64,000 nucleotides of DNA from Serilophus lunatus (GCA_013399895.1 VXBA01001686.1:124001-188000), one strand, 5' to 3'; numbered from the stretch's first letter, positions 1 through 15,100 are shown. The notes: generated by a model from the sequence alone, not told the origin. Numbers and translations are program-made.

Positions 1-3000
1 CTTTGTTTAGTTTATTTACTTTAGGTTCCTCATCTGGAAAGAACAACTGGTCTGCATTAACTATGTAATATTCATAACTCTTATCAGCTCCTTTGCCTTT
101 TTCAAAATCTGTTTACATTTAATTAGACTCCTGTAATTGTATTAAATAATCAAATTTAAAGTTGGCAGAGTTTTTAGAGACTAAGCATCCCCCCGATCAC
201 GTGGGGATTGCTATATATGGAGTGGCTACCATCCTAATATTTCACCAGAAAGCTTGGGCTAGGATTCCTTTAGGATTGTTTACAATCCTTCAGAACTTAA
301 GAGTAAAGGTGGTGCCAGAGGCAATTGAATTGATGTAAGGGTTTGCAGTGACAAAATAGGCAGTTTCTTGTGCTGTCTCTCCCAGCTCCCCCCCTCAGCT
401 GCCCAGCCCTACTCTACCCCTGCTGCAGGTCCAGTATTTGCTGCATCCTTCCAAAAGGGATTTACTAAAAATGCAGGTGTTTCTTAGGGATTTAAAAAAT
501 TTTTATTTATTTACAATTTAACTTATTTATTTATATTATATTTATATTATTTATATTAACATATTTAACTTATTTATTTTACTATTTACTATTAAACATA
601 ACAGTAGAAAGTTTTAAATGGACTTCAGAGATCTCAGCAATTGTTACTAATTGTGCATGTACTAGGGGCACACATCACTCAGTGGCCGCAGGAGGGCTCA
701 CAGGACTACATCCCTCTTGTTTCCAGGATCAGAGCCTTAGGGCACCTCTCCCAGCTGAGCGAGCCTTGACTCCGCTATCCTTAGTTAGTGGAAGCCATGC
801 AACTATGCCTGCCTGGGGTAGCTCTTTGCCAGCTCATTGAGTGGGATGGGGCCAGCTGGGACCAACGACTGTTGCTTTGAGGACCAAAGCTTTATTTCTG
901 TACGGTGCTGTATAGTGCAGATGTGCTAACTTGTTTCTCTGATGAAGAGACTTCTAGTACAATACTGCATTGTACCATGAAAAACAATTCCCACTCCAAC
1001 AGATATCCCAGGAAACCAAACCTCAACCCATAGCAGATAAAGCAGAACACTAATGCAGTCGGTGAAATTAAACCTGAAGCAACAAAGACTTATCTAGGCA
1101 CTAAACTATATTTCTGTTATTAACTGGCCTACTTTTTACTACTAACAATTTTTTACCAGCACAATTGCTCCTTCCCTGACTTGTCTCCTAGAATCACTTC
1201 AGAATCTCTTCTTTATGTGAAAAAAAAAGTCAGGAGTGAAATTTGTCTCCAGTGTCTTTAAGGGTAATTTGTACAGTTTTGCAATTGAGATTTTCACCAC
1301 CAAGGAGTAAGAAGCTCTTAGAACGAGGCATCATTGAAAGGAAAATGTAGCCTGTATTGACAAGATACAGATTCTCTTCACATTCAGGATATTTATCAAT
1401 AGAACAACAAAATTAATTGGGAAAAAATATCTGCAAGCACCTGTTGTTGGTAGTTTTTTAGAATTGTTTCCCTCCTACACCACAACAGGCCCAGTTCTGT
1501 TCAGAGACAGAAAGCAATCTGAAAACTGTCATTTACACCTGGGCCCCCCAGCACCTCCTTCAAACTATGCAAATGCAGCCTCTCTCTGTCACTGCTGTGT
1601 AACTTAGGGCTCTTGCACACTTTTAGGTTCCAGCAAGTATAAAAATAACAGAGCTAAATGCTCTCCCCAAAGATGAAACTTCAACACCACTAAAATAGAA
1701 AAAGCAAACTGGAGCAGCCTTAGTTGGTTAATTCCAGCAATTTCAAGGTCAGGACAAAAGCGTGTCACAAACTATGCTGAATTTCCTGAAAACGTTATGT
1801 ATAAGGCTTTTCCCCTATGGACCAGGACATATTTCACAGGAATTGCTTTTAATCTACCACTTAATCAATGCCTCAAAAAGACAAGTCTGTCCTGTTTTAT
1901 AGCAAACAGGCAGCTTGTATTTCAAGATTATAATGTTTTCAGAAGTTCCAATGATTTTTTTTTACAATTTTTAGAACAACTGAATTAAAAGTGAAATGCT
2001 GTTTCAAGTCAAGCAGAGACTAATCCACATTGTCTACTGCCATCCCACAAATGTCTTCATGTATCTCTGTGACATCCAGTCACCAAGGCACCCAGGCAGC
2101 ACAACCTGCTCATATTATACTGAAGCAGAATCATACACTAAACTGTGAAATGTATCTTTTTTTTCTAAGTGTGCAGAAGAACTACAAGAAACATTTGAAT
2201 TTTTTGAAGAAATAAAATATTACTCATTTCAAGTGTCTTGTTATAAATAACCACTGCTCAGGCAATTGAGCTACTTCCTTTGGCTATTTTGGCAATGCTA
2301 ACCTTGGTCTACCCCTCAGTTACAGATACTGCTATCCTTGTGCAGACATTCTCATGTCAGTATTTACAAGGTCACACAAAAAGCAGCTGTCTGCCCTCGC
2401 TCAGCTTTGCTAAACAAAAGAGAAAACATGTCTTTCTTCATTGGTATCAGCACTGTCACAAATGTCAGAACATATAAAACTTCAACTCAAGCATGGTAAA
2501 AACAACCCACAAAGCCAGGCCTTTGCTAAAGGCATCTCTGTGAAGGTGACCAGCGCTGTTCTGGTTTAGTGGCCATGTATCCTTTTGCTGCTACACAGAG
2601 ACTTTGGTTTTCTGGTAAAAACAAGCACCTTTGCAGTGCCATTTCCATAATTTTGGGTTCATGAGGTCCATTTCTTGTTTCAATTGCACTGTCATTTTAG
2701 CTAAAAGACCAGGATGAGTTATTCTAATTTATATAAGTTACCAATAACAGTATCAAAATTTATTGTCATGCTTCATACCACGTCCTGTTAATACAGTGAC
2801 AGAGCATATCAGTAACTCTGGAAGAACAAAAGAATACTGAAAAGCAAAGCCTAAAATTAATTGAATTGAAACCTTCTCAAGGAAAGGCAGAGCAAGGATA
2901 ATATTTCAATTTACTTGAAGTTTCAGAAGGTGTAGCTAAACTGATAAAGAGGAAACAAAGAAGAGTTTTTCACTTTGAGTCCCTCTATTCTGTAATCACC

Positions 3001-3112
3001 CTAGCCAAGGGTAACTTTTCATTACATTAAGCAAAAAACAAGCTATAAAAAGCTTTCTTGGCCTCTATGAAATCACATAGTTTTAAAATCATTATTCGTT
3101 TGGAAGACTCAC
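1..3112 (-). other. FGD6: FGD6 intron 14 (partial)
   Basis: Starts with the exon 14 donor at 3112 and runs off the left edge. I searched for the expected next exon (end of PH1, motif like ERDEWLEAISRAI) and did not see it. Apart from the AT-rich tract near 0.5 kb, nothing is recognisable. The short plus-strand ORFs (60-75 codons) look random. Confidence 0.8.
488..600. repeat. AT-rich low-complexity tract
   Basis: Almost pure A/T with repeated TTATTTA and TTATATTA words, in FGD6 intron 14. Confidence 0.88.
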
Positions 3113-3192
3113 CTTGCTGAAAGAATGAAGGATCTCTCTACACTTTCAATGTTCAGTTCATTCTGATAAGCTTCCTGGGTTGGCTTTTTAAC
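3113..3192 (-). CDS. FGD6: FGD6 exon 14: first PH domain, last exon in the window
   Basis: This 80-nt exon encodes residues 1145-1171: VKKPTQEAYQNELNIESVER then SFILSA and a split Ser codon. It corresponds to PH beta5-beta7. The donor is a consensus GTGAGT at 3112. The acceptor, ending TTGACTGAAG, has only a modest pyrimidine tract (TTTTCTCTCTTG). The next exon, which would carry the C-terminal PH helix, was not found in 1-3112 and must lie to the left. Confidence 0.92.
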
Positions 3193-6100
3193 CTTCAGTC
3201 AAGAGAGAAAACTTCATATTCAAACTGAAATGGTACTTTCATTGTTGCTTTAGTTTTACTTCTTGTGAAATCTCTTACATTTTTATTGCAAAAGGAGTGC
3301 ATGGCAGAGAAAGTACTCAAAAGTAGGAGATCATACACTGGTTCAGAGGGCCCAGCTACACTAAGATTCCATGCAGCTTAACCTCTTGTTTCACTGTGGC
3401 TCCACACAAACATTAGGGACATACAGGGGAATGAAGCTCAAGAGCTGTCAGACAACTTCGACTGTGCTTCAGCATGCTCAGGTATGTTGCTCAATAAGCA
3501 CCTCCTGCAACTGGGCAAAAAAAGGCCTTGCTGCTACTGCAGGACAAGATTCCCACTGGTGTAGCCCAGAGTGGGCAAGGCCTGCATCACCCTGTTGATC
3601 CTTCTGAGATACCAAGTTTCAAACGTAACGAGGTTTAAAATTCAAGAGAAGTTCGACGCCACCACAAAAAAAAAAGAGATTTTGCAGCTCTGACTGTGGA
3701 AGTTTGGACCTGGATGGAGCAGACCTGCACTGCAGCTGGGCTTGCTGATTTCCTCTGACAGGACTAGAGATGATTATTCCCAAGGCAATGGTTTGTTGTT
3801 CCCAGTAACTGTCATGTCAGACTGTGTGCGTGTTCCTTATCACTACCCAGGGGGGCTCAAGGCTTTACTTTGATGCTTTTCAGAAGGGCTTGGAAGAAAA
3901 AAAAAAAGGAGGAGAAAAAAAAAAGAAAACAAGGGGAAAAAAAGGGGGAGAAAAGAAGAAAAAGAAAAAGAAAAAGANNNNNNNNNNNNNNNNNNNNNNN
4001 NNNNNNNNNNNNNNNNNNNNNNNNNNNNNNNNNNNNNNNNNNNNNNNNNNNNNNNNNNNNNNNNNNNNNNNNNNNNNNNNNNNNNNNNNNNNNNNNNNNN
4101 NNNNNNNNNNNNNNNNNNNNNNNNNNNNNNNNNNNNNNNNNNNNNNNNNNNNNNNNNNNNNNNNNNNNNNNNNNNNNNNNNNNNNNNNNNNNNNNNNNNN
4201 NNNNNNNNNNNNNNNNNNNNNNNNNNNNNNNNNNNNNNNNNNNNNNNNNNNNNNNNNNNNNNNNNNNNNNNNNNNNNNNNNNNNNNNNNNNNNNNNNNNN
4301 NNNNNNNNNNNNNNNNNNNNNNNNNNNNNNNNNNNNNNNNNNNNNNNNNNNNNNNNNNNNNNNNNNNNNNNNNNNNNNNNNNNNNNNNNNNNNNNNNNNN
4401 NNNNNNNNNNNNNNNNNNNNNNNNNNNNNNNNNNNNNNNNNNNNNNNNNNNNNNNNNNNNNNNNNNNNNNNNNNNNNNNNNNNNNNNNNNNNNNNNNNNN
4501 NNNNNNNNNNNNNNNNNNNNNNNNNNNNNNNNNNNNNNNNNNNNNNNNNNNNNNNNNNNNNNNNNNNNNNNNNNNNNNNNNNNNNNNNNNNNNNNNNNNN
4601 NNNNNNNNNNNNNNNNNNNNNNNNNNNNNNNNNNNNNNNNNNNNNNNNNNNNNNNNNNNNNNNNNNNNNNNNNNNNNNNNNNNNNNNNNNNNNNNNNNNN
4701 NNNNNNNNNNNNAAAGAAAAGAAAAGAAAAGAGAAAGAAAAGAGAAAGAAAAGAGAAAGAAAAGAGAAAGAAAAGAGAAAGAAACAGTTAGAAACAGTTA
4801 GAAAGTCTCTATAAACTACAGAGATTTGATCCACCAGGTTTTTATGAGGCCAAGATGCCTAATCTCTGGGTGAGGGCAATAAAATGCAGTTAAAAGGCAA
4901 AAATTAAACAGTTTAAACAAACTACAATACAAAAAGTAAGTAGACAGACTATTTCAGAGTAAGACAACATTGAGTGAAATGCACCTGACAAAATCCTGAG
5001 GAGTTTTGTAGGGAAACCTAGATAGCAATCCCACAGGCCATATTGTGCAAGCAATGTTAAGCCTGTAGGATTGCTCTAGAACATAAACATATTAAATATC
5101 TTTTGCCAACAGTAAATAAAATTGTGTTTTGAAAATTTGAAGGCCTGAGTTTAGGTAGATTTGGAGAAAGGCTGATTTTAACAAGTGACTCACCTTCATC
5201 CCAGCCAACGACAGCATGTTATTGAGTTTGTACATCCCTGACTGAACTGGAGTAGTATACAACAGAGCATCGTTGAACTGTAACACAACAGCAATGCTTT
5301 TTAATGACTAAAGACTGTTAAAAGACAAGTAAATTCAGATGCATTTTACTGGAAGTACAGAACTCCTACAGCACTGTGATAAACTGTCCAGCAAGGCATC
5401 CTCTACTTCCTATTATTCCACTTAGAATCCACTAAACATGTTCATGTATGAATTTAGATAACAATAGGTATCTATTTATATCCTTGTGTAAATATACATT
5501 TGGCACATGAGTAAACAGCACACGGATGTCAAAGATCAGACTGTCAAAAGGGACAAAAATGTTTCTTGTGTAGACAGCTATGTAATACAGCAAACTAATT
5601 TAAAGGGGTGTTAGAATTAACCATTCAAACAGATCAAAACAATCCAGAAACTTGCAGATAGAGATTAGTATTTATGTATGTCCCATGTGAATTCTATCAG
5701 TTTGAAGTGCATCTACTGTTCGTTTCCAGTGCTACCAGACTTAGATTCATTCAGTGCACTTACTGAACAGTTACTAAGGTTTTTTTATTTTATTTTCTGT
5801 GCTGTTCAACCCATGGATCCAAACTTCACTTACTGCACATAAACAGGCATCAAAACCTGAAGACTTTTTGCTACGAGCTTCTTTGCAAAATAACCAAATG
5901 TTTCAGGAGCCTTACTAAATCTTCACAACATAATCAATGGAAAAATCACTGCTCGACTGTCTAAAGGTATGAACACTAGCCTGTACCATTTATATCTTAA
6001 AAAAAACCCTGCCAAAACAAAACAAAGAAAATCTAAGCTAGAGACACTCAAATTAACAACTTCTAATTTGTGAAGTTCGGCTCAAGACAGTGCCAGATTT

Positions 6101-9100
6101 TTGAGAGTATTACCTTAACTGATATAATACATGCTCCATGACTGCCTAGGGAAATATTCAGTCATATTACAGTAACTACAGAACAGATTTCAGCCAGGAC
6201 TGTGGACCAAATAAATTACACATGATAACACCTGCTTTACTGCCTAAATAGAAGAGATAAACAAAAGGTTCAAGTAGAAACAGAAACTTCAGAGATGCAC
6301 AGAAGTTTCAAAATAAAGCAGTAGCAGAGACAGGAAGAGAAGCCAGCACTTGACTTCCATCCCAGTGCTCTGCTCAGGATGCATGGGAGGTCCTGAGAGG
6401 GAAGAAGGGGAGGAGGGAGGGAGGGGAAGGAAGGAAGGGGGGGAGGGTGCAATAGCAGTGACACAGTTCTAGGTTTTAAGAGCTGGTACAGCTAAGGGTG
6501 ACAGAGTAACTGTGTCACTTTCTGCACTACCACAGATAACGTCTTCTCATAAAAGCTCTCAAATTCCAAACAAGCATTGTTTAAGATAATACATTTTAGT
6601 GAGAAATGGTTTTCTACTAAAATTGGTGCATATGCCACAGATGATCTCTAAATTATAACTGAGTAAGTAAGAAAGCAACAATTCATAATTTATTCTACTA
6701 CCTCCAGTTATTAGTGACTTATATTTGCAGTGTAGTTTCAACCACTTAGAATTACACTAGCATTAGGCACACAGCAACATACACACGGCTTACCAAAAAA
6801 AACATTCGTGGCTGCATGACCTTCCGTGACAGCTTCATCAGTGTTCCCTCTTTCAGAAAGACCTAGTAAATTAAAACAAATTCAAAACCTAGGTTTTTAG
6901 GGCACAATCCATGCAAATCAGCTGACTTTTTCATCACTATTGTGATTGTTATTGTTACACTGGAAGTGCTGCAGAAGTTTAGGGATTCGAGGTTCTCTTT
7001 TAGAGAAAAGCCATTTATCCCTTAGGTTTCTCTAAAAGGAGTGTGAATGACTGCACTACAGTTTTCCATGCTGCACTTGAAAACATGACAAATACAAGGT
7101 TAAGCTTGAGGACAAAAACCACCTGCAAGATCTGGCAAGGAATCATATTCTAAAAATCTTAAATGTCTGAAAAGAAACCCTCCACATATGTGGAGAGGCA
7201 GTATGCGTTTGACTGCTAGAACCAAACAATGAAGAGATGGACCATTTTTCTTCTTGGTATATGCCAGGTTCGGTTCTTTGCTTGTGTATCATCTGTGCTG
7301 CACTTTACTGCAATCTGCTGAATGCCATCTGGAGGACCTACCCTTCCTGGCTGTACAATTTCATGATGTCCATTTAAACTGTACTGGATTTGCATGAGTT
7401 TCTGAAAGTTATCCTAGGAGAAAGAAAAGCAGAACGTTAGTACTTGCTGTTGCATCCATGACTTTTTTTTAACTTCTTAAAAAAAACAAAAAACGAGAAA
7501 AATCCTAACTGACCCAGCTTCATAAGTCAAAATACTTACTCCCTGCTTCATGATGTCATTGGCATGGTTTGCAACTTCTATGACAACAGCTAAAGCATCT
7601 GAAGAATGAAGAAATGATGCTTTGGTTATACAGACTAGTTAGCATTTGTAATAGGTACAGCACAGGCATAATATTGCATTTCCACATCACTCCAATACTT
7701 AAGGACCTGACTGTACAGTCACTGCATTTGGGAGCACTTCCCATAAATCCCAGAGTCTTTGGATCATGGTTTAATAAACCCATAATTTACTTAAGTAGAA
7801 AAAAAGAGACTTATTTAATTGAAATCTAGAACAACTGTCCTGATAAAATATAGTGTCTAAAGCATTAGCACCTTCTAAGTAACTGAAGTACAGTAAGGCA
7901 CTTCAAAGATAGGAACTATATTTGGTAAGGGTCCACAGAGAAGCCTACCAAACCAAAGCCTTAGGGTTTTATTTCCAGATAATAATTAGAATATTAGTAC
8001 TGTAGAATGTACTAATCATGTACTGTAGAATCAATTTCTGTTATTGTTGAATCGTATTTGGAAAGAAAGCACGTTAAAAGATGCAGCTTTCTGAACAAAA
8101 GGTTCAGAAAGTCATGAAGCCATATAAGACACTGAACAGATATGAACAAAAAGCTCCTCTTAAGTCCATCTAAGAAGAATTTTTGTACAAGATTTTCACA
8201 AACAAAGGCAATGCAAGCACAGGAGCCAAACAGTTAAAATACAAGGAAATACATCAAGCAGGTGATCAAAATTTAAGTTCAGATACAGATGTCATGGCAT
8301 CAACTGAGCCTGCTGAAAAGCTGGTGGTCTCCTAGTAGGAAATGTTATGTTGCTTCAGGCAAAACATTCCCAAGCTCCCATCTGCATGGAAGATGATGAA
8401 GGGAAATTTAGCTGAATTCATGAAGACAGAAATGACTGCCTGATCGTTTCTGCGATACTTTCTTTCTCCTACCAGTTATCATATCTATTAAAAGCTTGAA
8501 ATTTTACTCATTGACTTCAAGGAAGATTGAAGAATTTTAGAGAAAATTAGAAGATTTACTGGCTATTAGAAGTAAAGTTCCAGGATCTCAGGCCCACTTA
8601 CACAGCCAAGACTAAATTAATCCAAACAACAACTTAAAATAACCTATAGGGACAAAGAGCTTTACACTTATACCACTTAGCTGAAGTAATGTATTCAAAC
8701 AAAGGTTATCAAGAAGAATTGTGCCATTTTAGTTTTTTCCCAAGAATACTAACCACAATCAATCCTAGCCTTCTTCACTCCTACCCTCCCACAATGGAAT
8801 TAAACAAAGTCAGAACAAAGTTAAGCTTAATTATTACAAGAAAGAACTTGGTGAGAAAAGATTAGATTTTCTTTCTTAACAAGGTTCTAAGATAGACTAC
8901 CAAACATGTCAAATTAACATTCCTATTGTTACAACTAAGCTTTGGGTTTTATCTTTGATGTACGAAGGGAGAGAAAAACACTGTGGAAGGTACAACTGCA
9001 AAAAAACAGATGCTGGAGAAACTACAAGAAAATGTAAAATATATATTTAAGTTGCTAACTTTTCAAGTATTCAACTACTTAATGTGCAATGCAAGCACTC

Positions 9101-12100
9101 GTTTGTTCACAGCCATATGAAGTGCAAGACAAACTTTTCTATCTCTTAAGGAGTCATCAGTTAAAATATTTGTGGCTTCTATCTTCACCATACTCAAACA
9201 ACTCTGTCTAAATGTCCTAAGGAGGATATTCACTCATATGTTTTATGGTATTTTATCAGCAGACAAAGCAAACTTGGCTCAATACATTGAAGACACTCAT
9301 TAAAGTCCAATCAACGACAACTGCACAACCCTCCTAAAGGTAATGTGGTGGCAAAAATGTCACTAAAGCGTGAAGAGACAGGGTCTCATGAAAATGAAAT
9401 GGAAACATTTACTGGGAACGTTTTTTGTATTGCTGAGGCACAGACTGAAGAAGGTGACAGCCTCAATGTACATTGTAATGATATGCTTGAGTTGAGGCAG
9501 TTTAATCCCACACTAGTACGAAACGCGTAGTCTTGTCCTCTTCATAACCAACTATTCCTCCTTGCTTCCTTGGATCTCCCTTCTCCCCACATGCAGACAA
9601 ACTTGTCACAAGTTGTACAAACACAAGTGACTTACACAAATCAAACTGAAGAACTCCTCGGGTTAAATATAACCCAAAGCAGTCCCTTGATCTTGTTCAC
9701 TCCTGACACATGAATGCTTGTTCTGGCACCAAGGAGAGAAGGCGGCCAGTGAGGCTCAGAGCTGCAGAGGGCAGCTGGTAGACAGGCTGCCTATCATGAA
9801 ATGTCTACAGATGCAAAGACTGTGTCTTTCAATAGCAATGCCCCAAAATATCTGTTTAAGCTGCCTGTGGAACTTCACTCTTATCTCTTGGTTTCAACTC
9901 AAGGCAAACTGATATGGCTGTCAGCTCCAAACTTTTTTGAAACACAAACTTGCAATCTCTTAGTATCTCTGCTGAGAAACTCAGAACTACATAGAAAACA
10001 TTTCTATTACTGAGTTAGCATTTTGCATCCATTTAAAATCTGAAAACATTATCATAGGTACATAAGCTGTTTTTTCTTTAAAAAGGCATTTACCTTGAGT
10101 ATCCCTATAGTCTGCAGATTCTTCTAAAAGATTCTTTAAATAATCTGTGCAAAGAAAAACAATAGAGACAGTTTTGTTAAATAAATAAACAACACCAGCA
10201 AGCAGTAAAAGCCACCTTTTTCCTGGAAATCTGTTTTTCAGGCAGATCTATGCCACGAAGATCTGCCACCTTATCTTTTAAATCTATCAAAGTAATAACA
10301 CAGTGAAACCTAGCATTTCCATAACAAAAGTATATCTTTTTCCATACCTATTTCCATATCAAAAGTGTATTTACTCAGTGAAGACAGCTATCAAAAGTGG
10401 TCTTCTCCAATGACAAATTACACATTGTATATATTATTCCAGAACAAAACAATCAAGTGAAAAATAAGTACAATCACTTATATTTAAACTGAAGCAAAAA
10501 AAGGTTAAGATTTTAGATATTTGCCTGAGCACCTTACTTGTTTATAGAACCCAATAAAAAAGTAGTCCATTACAGAAGATCTGATTATGATTAATTTTTT
10601 TAGTAATAAAAATAGAATACTCCCCTCAATGTTCAAAAAGGCATTTTTGATTTTTCAATTATAAATGTAGTTCAACCACGAGATGGCACCCTCAATCCAT
10701 TAAAGCCTAGGTAATTTTAAAATCTATTTTACTCAGCTAAAATTAACTCCAAACATATGCCTATACAAGAAGATATCCCCCTTGGATTTCCATTCCCTGG
10801 TTGAGTATCCAGTTCATCAAAAAGTGCAATCTCCTGTCAAAGATTAATATATATCCTCAGTAAAAAGTCAACCATCTATTCTCTATATGCTACAACTCTG
10901 AACTGCTTAAAACTGGAAGAAACCAAAACAGAAACATTCAATGAAATATACGTTAGATTGATAAAAGCAACAAATGCTGATTTATAATTACGTTTTAAAT
11001 TAAGTATTAAGATTCTAGTGGATCTACTGAATACTGACTATATGTAATCTAGCCAGCATTCAGTTTTAGCTTTGCAGTTGTACAAGTATCATGTAGGAGT
11101 GAAAGAATTCAATTCCCATATGCTTGCCCTACCCAAATTCATTCTTTTATTCAAAAAGGGTCAGGAGCCAGTTGTTCCTGCCTGTTCCTGCCTTCATAAG
11201 ATGTCTCGCTTCACACATAACCCTCAGTGTATTGTAATCTTTTCCTTATGCACAAAATTAAAAGGGAATTGGGAAACATGTTTCTGCAGTAGAATTGCTA
11301 CAAAGAGTAAAAGAACTCATCAGAGTTAATGAAAGTTTTACGAAAAACAGAGCTACAGGAAGAGAAACATTTGGCACTGAAATCTTACTTTTTGGCAGAG
11401 ACCTAAGGAAGGATCCAAGGGAGAGGCATGAAGAGCAGGTTGAGGTGAAGGAAGAGGAACCAGCTGGGCAGCGGGGAGGGAGCACTGGGAGCACTGGCTG
11501 GCTGGGCCAGGGAACACCCACAGCTTTCTGCTCTCCTCAGAGTTCTACCCCATCATTAGCAGGCCTTGGTTAACGTGTGATCTTTTAAGACAAATCTGAC
11601 ATGGTGACAAAACTTCTCCAGCTATTCTCCATCAGTATTGCATCCCTCATATCACCCATGATCTCATGCTGTAGTAGCTACCAGACACTCCAGTCCAATA
11701 TTTAGGTGGACATACATTCCATTTAAAAAAAAGTTATCTTGCTTCACCCCGGGTCATGCTGGTAAGAAGCTCGTGTGAGAGGAAAAAAAAAAACATTAAC
11801 AGGAAGTATTTTGAAAGGAACTGAGAAGAGTTCACACTGTTTTTAACTTGGTTTAACCTGTAGCAACCTGTCACCGATGGGAGACCAGCTGTCCTCTCCT
11901 GCTCTGCCTGCAGACAGGTGCTCTCTCAGGTCAAAGGCATGCCATGCTGCCAAGGCAGAGCACTCTTGGGACTCCACCACAAAGCCAACAAATTAAAGCT
12001 TTAAAATTGAAACTTGATCTTTACTAGGGCAGTACAAAGCACTCCAATGGGAATCTCTCAATAAAAAGAATGAGTCCCTACAGCTTATACAAAAATTAAA

Positions 12101-15100
12101 ATAAACCAGCCAACCACACTCTCACCTCTACAGGCTGGGAATGAGAGGTAAGGTGGGTATATTTTCCTCATTTGCAAATGTACAGCTGGCTCTCTGAGAC
12201 ACTACCCCTAGTACATGAAGATATCCATTTTAACATCCAAAATAATTGCAGGGGAAACTTCAAAATGGAGACCCAAGTTGGGAACTACTTCTTGGCATAG
12301 TCATGCTTTATGGCATGTTCTCCAAAACAACACTTTACATCACTCAAAAACATTTTGCATGAGTATATTCTAGCATTTTAAATTATATCATCAGTGAATA
12401 GAGAGAAAATCAGAGATTTTAATATAACTGCATTCTTTTAAAATTCTGCAACTTTGGTATTGTAAGGCTGGAGCAGCCAATAAAACTTACAAGATAATTT
12501 TCATCTCAGTACTCTCTATGTGTATCTGGCAAGTGGAACTCAGCTTCAGAGAAGCATCAGAGCAGATATTTTTAGTCTCTCCTGTGAATAAACACTGGAA
12601 ATTCTGTGCTTGCAACAGATTTCTGGAGGTGCTGGCATAAACTATGCAGACAAGCTGATTTCAAAGACATGAAAAACATTACAGTAAAAATTTTGCAAAA
12701 ATATTCTTAGATAAAATAAATACAGAAGTCAGATATTAAGGTGGTATGGTATTTGCTGTTTCTGCCAAAAAACATTTTCTACTCTGAAGTGTGTTCTAGT
12801 TGTTCAGACTAGAAAGACCTTAGTAAACCTTCAGAAATTCCTAATTCTGCTGGATACCTCAAAACACAACAAAAATCAACACAAAAGCACACAAGTACTG
12901 CTTTTGTGATGAACAGAACTTCTTTATGCCCTGCTTCTACCTGACAGCAGCCAGCAATTCTCCCTTCTTGCTGGGGGGCAGCATCTATCATTTCTTCACC
13001 TGATGAAAATCATCTTATGCTTCAATAACTACTTTTTCTCTCAGCTTGTCTAATTTAACTGAATGAAACTCAAAGCAATTGTTCCCCAACACATAACTGG
13101 TCTCCAACAACTCTATTTCCAACCTGCAAGGCAGCACTGTGCTCCAAGGCTTGTTTTTCATCCCACTCACTATATCCCAGTTAAGGATAATAAGACACTC
13201 TCTCTCTGCCAACCTTATGTTGGGAAAAAGAGAACAGAGGCTTATCCTATGGCAATCAAGAGCCTGTTTCTATAGCACAGTGTCAAATCATCTACTCAAA
13301 TCCAAGATTTATGGAGAAGAGACTCACCTCTCCTTCATTTCTATCAGAAATCAGAGGCCTCTAATTAACCTCCCCCAATATTTGCTGTATAGAGCTCAGG
13401 GCCAGTATGTGAAGAAGTGTAAGCCCACTTACTGGACTGGAGAAGCTGTAAAGTTAAAGAGAAACACTGCTGCCCCATGCCTTTCCTTGGCTGATTTATG
13501 AGTCCACCTGCTCCTGCTTTTGCTAGCACAAAAGTAAATCCACTTCAAAGCACAGCAACAATCTTGTGATGTGACCGAGTAGCAGCAGGTTCCCAGTACA
13601 AAGCTGTCCCACTGACACAGAACATCTAAATAGGAAGAAATCCCTGCTGACTCAGGCCTGACAGCTTAGTTTCCTGGGTAATTTTCAATCCTCTGCTCTC
13701 ACCCTCCTCTCCACAGACCGCCCCAGTCTTTGGCCTGGGCAGCTGCTCCATTGCAGCATCTCACCACTTCGACAACAGAGATACAAGCGTGTTGCATCTC
13801 CTCCAGATGTTCATACAGCACAAGTTTATAGAGGCACTGCTGAATATTACACAGAGTTGTTGGAAGGTAACAAAGCAGATGGCTCATCCACAGACACGGA
13901 AGAGTGAGAATCTCAAAGAAACAGACATGCATGATAGATTGAACAGCCTGAAAACGGAACAGATGCAAAATAACACTCTCCAGCTCCAGCATAATTAAAT
14001 TCTTGGTCTGACCTATTTTATTGCTCACACAGAACAGGAGAAAATTACTTTTCTAAATCCACCACCAGCATGGCAAACCCATTCCTTCCAATTGCATTTG
14101 CAGGTGTACTTAAAGCTGGGCAGCCACAGTAAGGTCTGCAGACTGAGGACACCCACAGCAACCACCCCATCAACACAGAATGAGTTTTTGTTGTATCTTA
14201 AATAACCCCAGCCACAGTTATAGCTAATGATCTCAAAGAATTTCCCTTCAACATCTGAGTTTTGTTTCAGTGTCATTCATCCCTGACACGTCTCACTTTG
14301 CTGGGTATATTGACAATGACATTTGCTCCATTCTGATCCTCTGTTCAACCTTTTCCTTTTAAACCTCTGAACTTACCCAAAGCTCTGCTGATTCTGTAGT
14401 TGTAACAAGCTTATACCATGCCCTAAGCCAGTAACCTTTTAAAATAAAGCAGCTCCCCAAATGTCTTTTAATAGTTTGATTTGATCAATTAAGAGTCATT
14501 AAGATTTTCCCCTATAAAGTATTCCATTTAAGGAGTTTTCCCCTTTTTTTCAACACCTGTGAGTTTAATGAGAGGATTAAAATGAAAACAGACAACGTTA
14601 ATAACTTGGTAACTGCTGTATAATGCTTAAGTCTACCTCCTACAGCATCACTAGTCTAAGTACTTGCTGGGGAAATGCCAACAAGCTGCTACAGAGCCAA
14701 AAAAAAAAAGGTCACAGAGCATTTTATTTTGCAGTTACTACATAAACAGAGGCTATTTTTAAATTGTTAATCAAGAAGCAATGGCTCTCAAAAACAATGC
14801 CTTAAGTATTTCCAAATCCTTACAGGAGCCATCCCCCTCTTACAACAAACACATCTCAAAATACTTCACAAAGGAGGCCTCTGTCACTGCCCTCCCCTTT
14901 ACAGACAAAAAATGCATCATGGAGATGATTTGCCCAAGGTCACCCAAACATGCCAGTGCCACAGCATGGTATAGAGCCCAGATTTCCTAGTCCCAAACAA
15001 GTTCCTCAGACTACAGTGCCCCTGTAATAAGTCTTCAGCACTTACTGGCAAATGTGCACTAAAAAAATGGGTTTTGCCTTTAAAACAGAATGGATATTAC

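Larger units (their letters stand above)
3193..5193 (-). other. FGD6: FGD6 intron 13
   Basis: Holds the 735-N gap and its purine-repeat flanks. The rest is unique AT-rich sequence with no further feature seen. Confidence 0.88.

Noticed and set aside
3824..4834. ORFs of more than 300 codons on both strands at 3.8-4.8 kb
   Set aside because: They run through 735 N and a Lys/Glu/Arg-only (or Phe/Leu/Ser) simple repeat. Not a gene.
13139..13501. 120-codon plus-strand ORF in intron 8
   Set aside because: No recognisable protein, no codon or motif signal, and it is antisense within an intron; treated as chance.
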